Assembly: GCF_001012825.1 (NCBI RefSeq)
Contig: NZ_LCZJ02000019.1
Location: 1-64,000 of the forward strand
Length of the DNA: 64,000 nt
Source: Paenibacillus etheri
GTDB taxonomy: Bacteria; Bacillota; Bacilli; Paenibacillales; Paenibacillaceae
Direction: 5' to 3'
In this document: positions 62,447 through 64,000 of the stretch, in pieces
Layout: every line of letters begins with the position of its first letter
Position numbering within the stretch: the stretch's first letter is position 1
Made by a program: the position numbers and the translations under genes
Notes under the pieces: generated by a model
The model's database searches: none
Told to the model about the DNA's origin: nothing
What the model saw: only the letters and a program-made list of their open reading frames with translations

Positions 62447-62482
62447 AAAAAAAGGGTGACCCTGAGCTCAGGGTCACCCTTT
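62447..62482 (-). terminator. azoR terminator
   Basis: A perfect 32-base palindrome (AAAGGGTGACCCTGAG and its complement) followed on the minus strand by a run of T. The plus strand has no T tract, so it mainly serves azoR. Confidence 0.82.
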
Positions 62483-62508
62483 AGATTGATTTCTCTTATA
62501 AGCTTGTA

Positions 62509-63135
62509 TTAGAACGATGCAGCAGTTTCCTTAGCCAATTGTAATCCGTTCTCAATGATTTCAGCGGATTGTGCAGGAAGTTGGTTGTGACCTTCGATGA
62601 TTACTTGTGTAATATCTTTGATACCCCAAAGGTTAAGGTTACCAACGATGAAGTTTACAGCCATTTCAGCACTTGCTGCAGGACCTTCGGAATAAATGCC
62701 ACCTCTAGCGTTCAGAACAATTGCTTTTTTACCTGTCAAAAGACCAACTGGACCTTCAGCAGTGTAAGAGAATGTTTTGCCAGCTTGGCAAAGGTAATCA
62801 ACATAAGTATGCAATACAGCTGGTACAGTCATGTTCCACAGTGGGAAACCGAACACTACTTTATCAGCAGCGATGAACTGTTCCAGATATTTATTAACTA
62901 CAGCAGCACCTGCTGCTTCTTCAGCTGTTAGTTCGTAACCTTGAGCAGCTTTGTACATACCAGTGATCAGGGTGTTGTCGTAGTAAGGAAGTTGCTCTGC
63001 GAACAGATCAAGTTCAGTGATTTCATCTTCTGGATTGTTGAGTTTGTAGTTCTCCAAGAATTCATTGTAAAGCTTAACACTTACGGATTGTTCTGCTGGA
63101 CGGTTGTTTGCTTTGATGAATAAAACATTAGACAT
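62509..63135 (-). CDS. azoR: FMN-dependent NADH azoreductase / quinone reductase
   Basis: A 208-residue flavodoxin-like enzyme that reduces quinones and azo compounds with two electrons, protecting against electrophile stress. FMN-site strings FGFPLWNMTVPAVLHTYVDY and NARGGIYS are clear, as is the N-terminal LFIKANNRP loop. The start follows GGGAGC on the minus strand. An inverted repeat over its -10 box suggests repression by a redox- or quinone-sensing regulator. Confidence 0.93.
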   Translation of the reverse strand: MSNVLFIKANNRPAEQSVSVKLYNEFLENYKLNNPEDEITELDLFAEQLPYYDNTLITGMYKAAQGYELTAEEAAGAAVVNKYLEQFIAADKVVFGFPLWNMTVPAVLHTYVDYLCQAGKTFSYTAEGPVGLLTGKKAIVLNARGGIYSEGPAASAEMAVNFIVGNLNLWGIKDITQVIIEGHNQLPAQSAEIIENGLQLAKETAASF

Positions 63136-63176
63136 TATAATTGCTCCCTTGGATGTGTGTATTTAATATTAACTAT

Positions 63177-63209
63177 AAATAATATAGCATGTATTATTTT
63201 GTTTGTAAA
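63177..63209 (-). promoter_or_regulatory. azoR promoter with overlapping operator
   Basis: On the minus strand TTTACA (63209-63204), 17-base spacer, TATATT (63186-63181). The perfect inverted repeat AAATAATA-N7-TATTATTT (63177-63199) covers the -10 box. Confidence 0.68.
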
Positions 63210-63374
63210 TTATTTTTTTGTAATTGTTTTTTGGGAAATTGAGCATTTTATAAAGGAACAAGCGTTTGAAAAATAGAAATCCCGGTTAATAAACTTACAT
63301 TGTAACAGGAAAAAATTCCCTATATCCATCTCTATATCCATAAATATCTGAATGAATTAAAAGGAGCGATGGAC

Positions 63375-63500
63375 ATGTCCATTGATCGGTTTATCATTAA
63401 GAAATTGGATACCTGTCACGAAGAGCGTACACGCCAAAATTTAGTGAGACTCTTTAAACTTCGAATACAGAGAGCTGAAAAAGCAGAGAATAAGAACTAG
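63375..63500 (+). CDS. small basic protein, 41 residues
   Basis: ATG 63375 lies 8 bases after AAAGGAG and opens a frame of 41 codons (MSIDRFIIKKLDTCHEERTR, ending KAENKN) closed by TAG and a perfect terminator hairpin. ATG 63369 in the same frame is possible. The product is a charged amphipathic helix with one cysteine; no family recognised. The good ribosome binding site and terminator make it more than chance. Confidence 0.6.
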   Translation: MSIDRFIIKKLDTCHEERTRQNLVRLFKLRIQRAEKAENKN

Positions 63501-63560
63501 AAGATTAGCTAAAAATGCCCCATACTCGTGTAATCATTCATTACTAAAGCTGAAAAATTT

Positions 63561-63598
63561 AAAAACAGCAAGTCTCATTCAGAGACTTGCTGTTTTTG
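63561..63598 (+). terminator. terminator after the 41-residue ORF
   Basis: AAAAACAGCAAGTCTC and GAGACTTGCTGTTTTT form a perfect 16-bp stem around ATTCA. Confidence 0.82.
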
Positions 63599-63623
63599 TC
63601 TGCTAAAAGGTAAAAGAAACTTT

Positions 63624-63655
63624 ACAAAAAAACTATCCCTCTATTAATAGAGGGA
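63624..63655 (-). terminator. terminator overlapping the end of the minus-strand hypothetical gene
   Basis: ATCCCTCTATTAATAGAGGGAT (22 bases, split here at the centre TTAA) is a perfect palindrome followed on the minus strand by AGTTTTTTT. The stop codon of the gene at 63644-63883 lies inside the stem. Confidence 0.72.
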
Positions 63656-63883
63656 TAACGCCAATGAATCATTTTCACTATAACTGTGCAATATAGCTTC
63701 AGAGCCTTTAATTTCGATACTAATTAATGAATTCAGGCATTTCTGGATGGCATTCTTGCCCTTTTGAATTTTGAGCTCCAACGTACTGTTAAGTAATCTA
63801 AGTACTTTTTGAGTAGGCTGTTTATTTTCTGTTGTGAAATACACAGGGACAAGTTTGTTCTGAAATGTTATAAGCATTCTCAT
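63644..63883 (-). CDS. hypothetical protein, 79 residues
   Basis: A lysine-, leucine- and serine-rich soluble protein (MRMLITFQNKLVPVYFTTEN, then TQKVLRLLNSTLELKIQKG). AGGTGT lies before the ATG on the minus strand and a terminator hairpin covers its 3' end, supporting a real gene. No family recognised. Confidence 0.5.
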   Translation of the reverse strand: MRMLITFQNKLVPVYFTTENKQPTQKVLRLLNSTLELKIQKGKNAIQKCLNSLISIEIKGSEAILHSYSENDSLALSLY

Positions 63884-64000
63884 TTTGAAGACACCTCGCT
63901 AAAAGTATTTCATGTTAATGATAATACCCTTTGTTTCTTAATTTTACCTTAAAATTAGCTTATGATAACATAAAGATTGTTAGATTAATATACATATATA

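Noticed and set aside
1-64000. CRISPR arrays, tRNA or rRNA genes, transposases, prophage
   Set aside because: No regularly spaced repeats, cloverleaf-like sequences, rRNA segments or recognisable mobile-element proteins were seen on either strand.

Overview
The window looks like chromosomal DNA of a moderately low-GC, spore-forming Firmicute, most likely Paenibacillus or a close relative. This rests on a CotD-type spore coat protein, a YpdA-type bacillithiol-disulfide reductase, the miaB-ricA pair, strong AGGAGG-type ribosome binding sites, many TTG/GTG starts, and consensus TTGACA-N17-TATAAT promoters. I saw no rRNA, tRNA, CRISPR array, transposase or phage genes.

Layout. 0-9 kb: accessory carbohydrate region with several broken genes (a frameshifted MerR-TipAS regulator, a solute-binding protein with an in-frame amber codon, a truncated GH76 gene, an endonuclease-like gene with an in-frame ochre codon). 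Its core is an alpha-mannan operon: GH125 alpha-mannosidase, CUT1 ABC transporter, GH76 alpha-1,6-mannanase. 9-14 kb: central carbon metabolism (class I aldolase on the minus strand, zwf, gnd) and a methyltransferase. 14.3-20.3 kb: L-rhamnose catabolism (divergent DeoR regulator, fucO, rhaB, rhaA, rhaD). 20.4-21.5 kb: Old Yellow Enzyme. 21.6-29.7 kb: a tight five-gene operon SWIM zinc finger / HEAT-repeat / MoxR AAA+ ATPase / DUF5682 / VWA, the least understood module in the window. 30-32 kb: miaB-ricA. 32.3-35.2 kb: NAD salvage (Nudix-winged helix protein, nicotinamidase, pncB). 35-43.6 kb: DUF6273 protein, amino acid permease, two-polypeptide 2-oxoacid:ferredoxin oxidoreductase, and an XRE-like regulator coupled to an Ntn-hydrolase-like protein with altered catalytic residues. 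43.8-46.3 kb: cotD, moaB, CobW-type GTPase, cysteine-rich four-helix copper-binding protein. 46.5-48.2 kb: HEPN-like protein and YcaQ-like protein. 48.3-55.5 kb: a heterodimeric BmrCD-like ABC exporter behind a leader-peptide/terminator attenuator, a HesB-like protein, a conserved hypothetical and a second, homodimer-type ABC exporter. 55.6-57.1 kb: ECF sigma and its membrane anti-sigma. 57-64 kb: DUF441, ypdA, ArsR-DUF2087 regulator, DUF3939, HAD hydrolase, a leader region with twin terminators before an RsgA paralogue, azoR and small ORFs.

How genes work together. The mannan operon would import alpha-mannan oligosaccharides and cut them inside the cell; a palindromic operator lies on its predicted transcription start. 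The rhamnose operon converts L-rhamnose to DHAP and lactaldehyde, with FucO reducing the lactaldehyde; a 19-bp A-rich direct repeat between it and the DeoR gene is the likely operator. zwf and gnd give the oxidative pentose phosphate steps without a lactonase gene here. Two regions (52.2-52.7 kb and 60.8-61.3 kb) combine a promoter, a short ORF and intrinsic terminator(s) ahead of a translation- or drug-related gene, the architecture of ribosome-mediated attenuators. The SWIM-HEAT-MoxR-DUF5682-VWA operon is the best candidate for an uncharacterised system.
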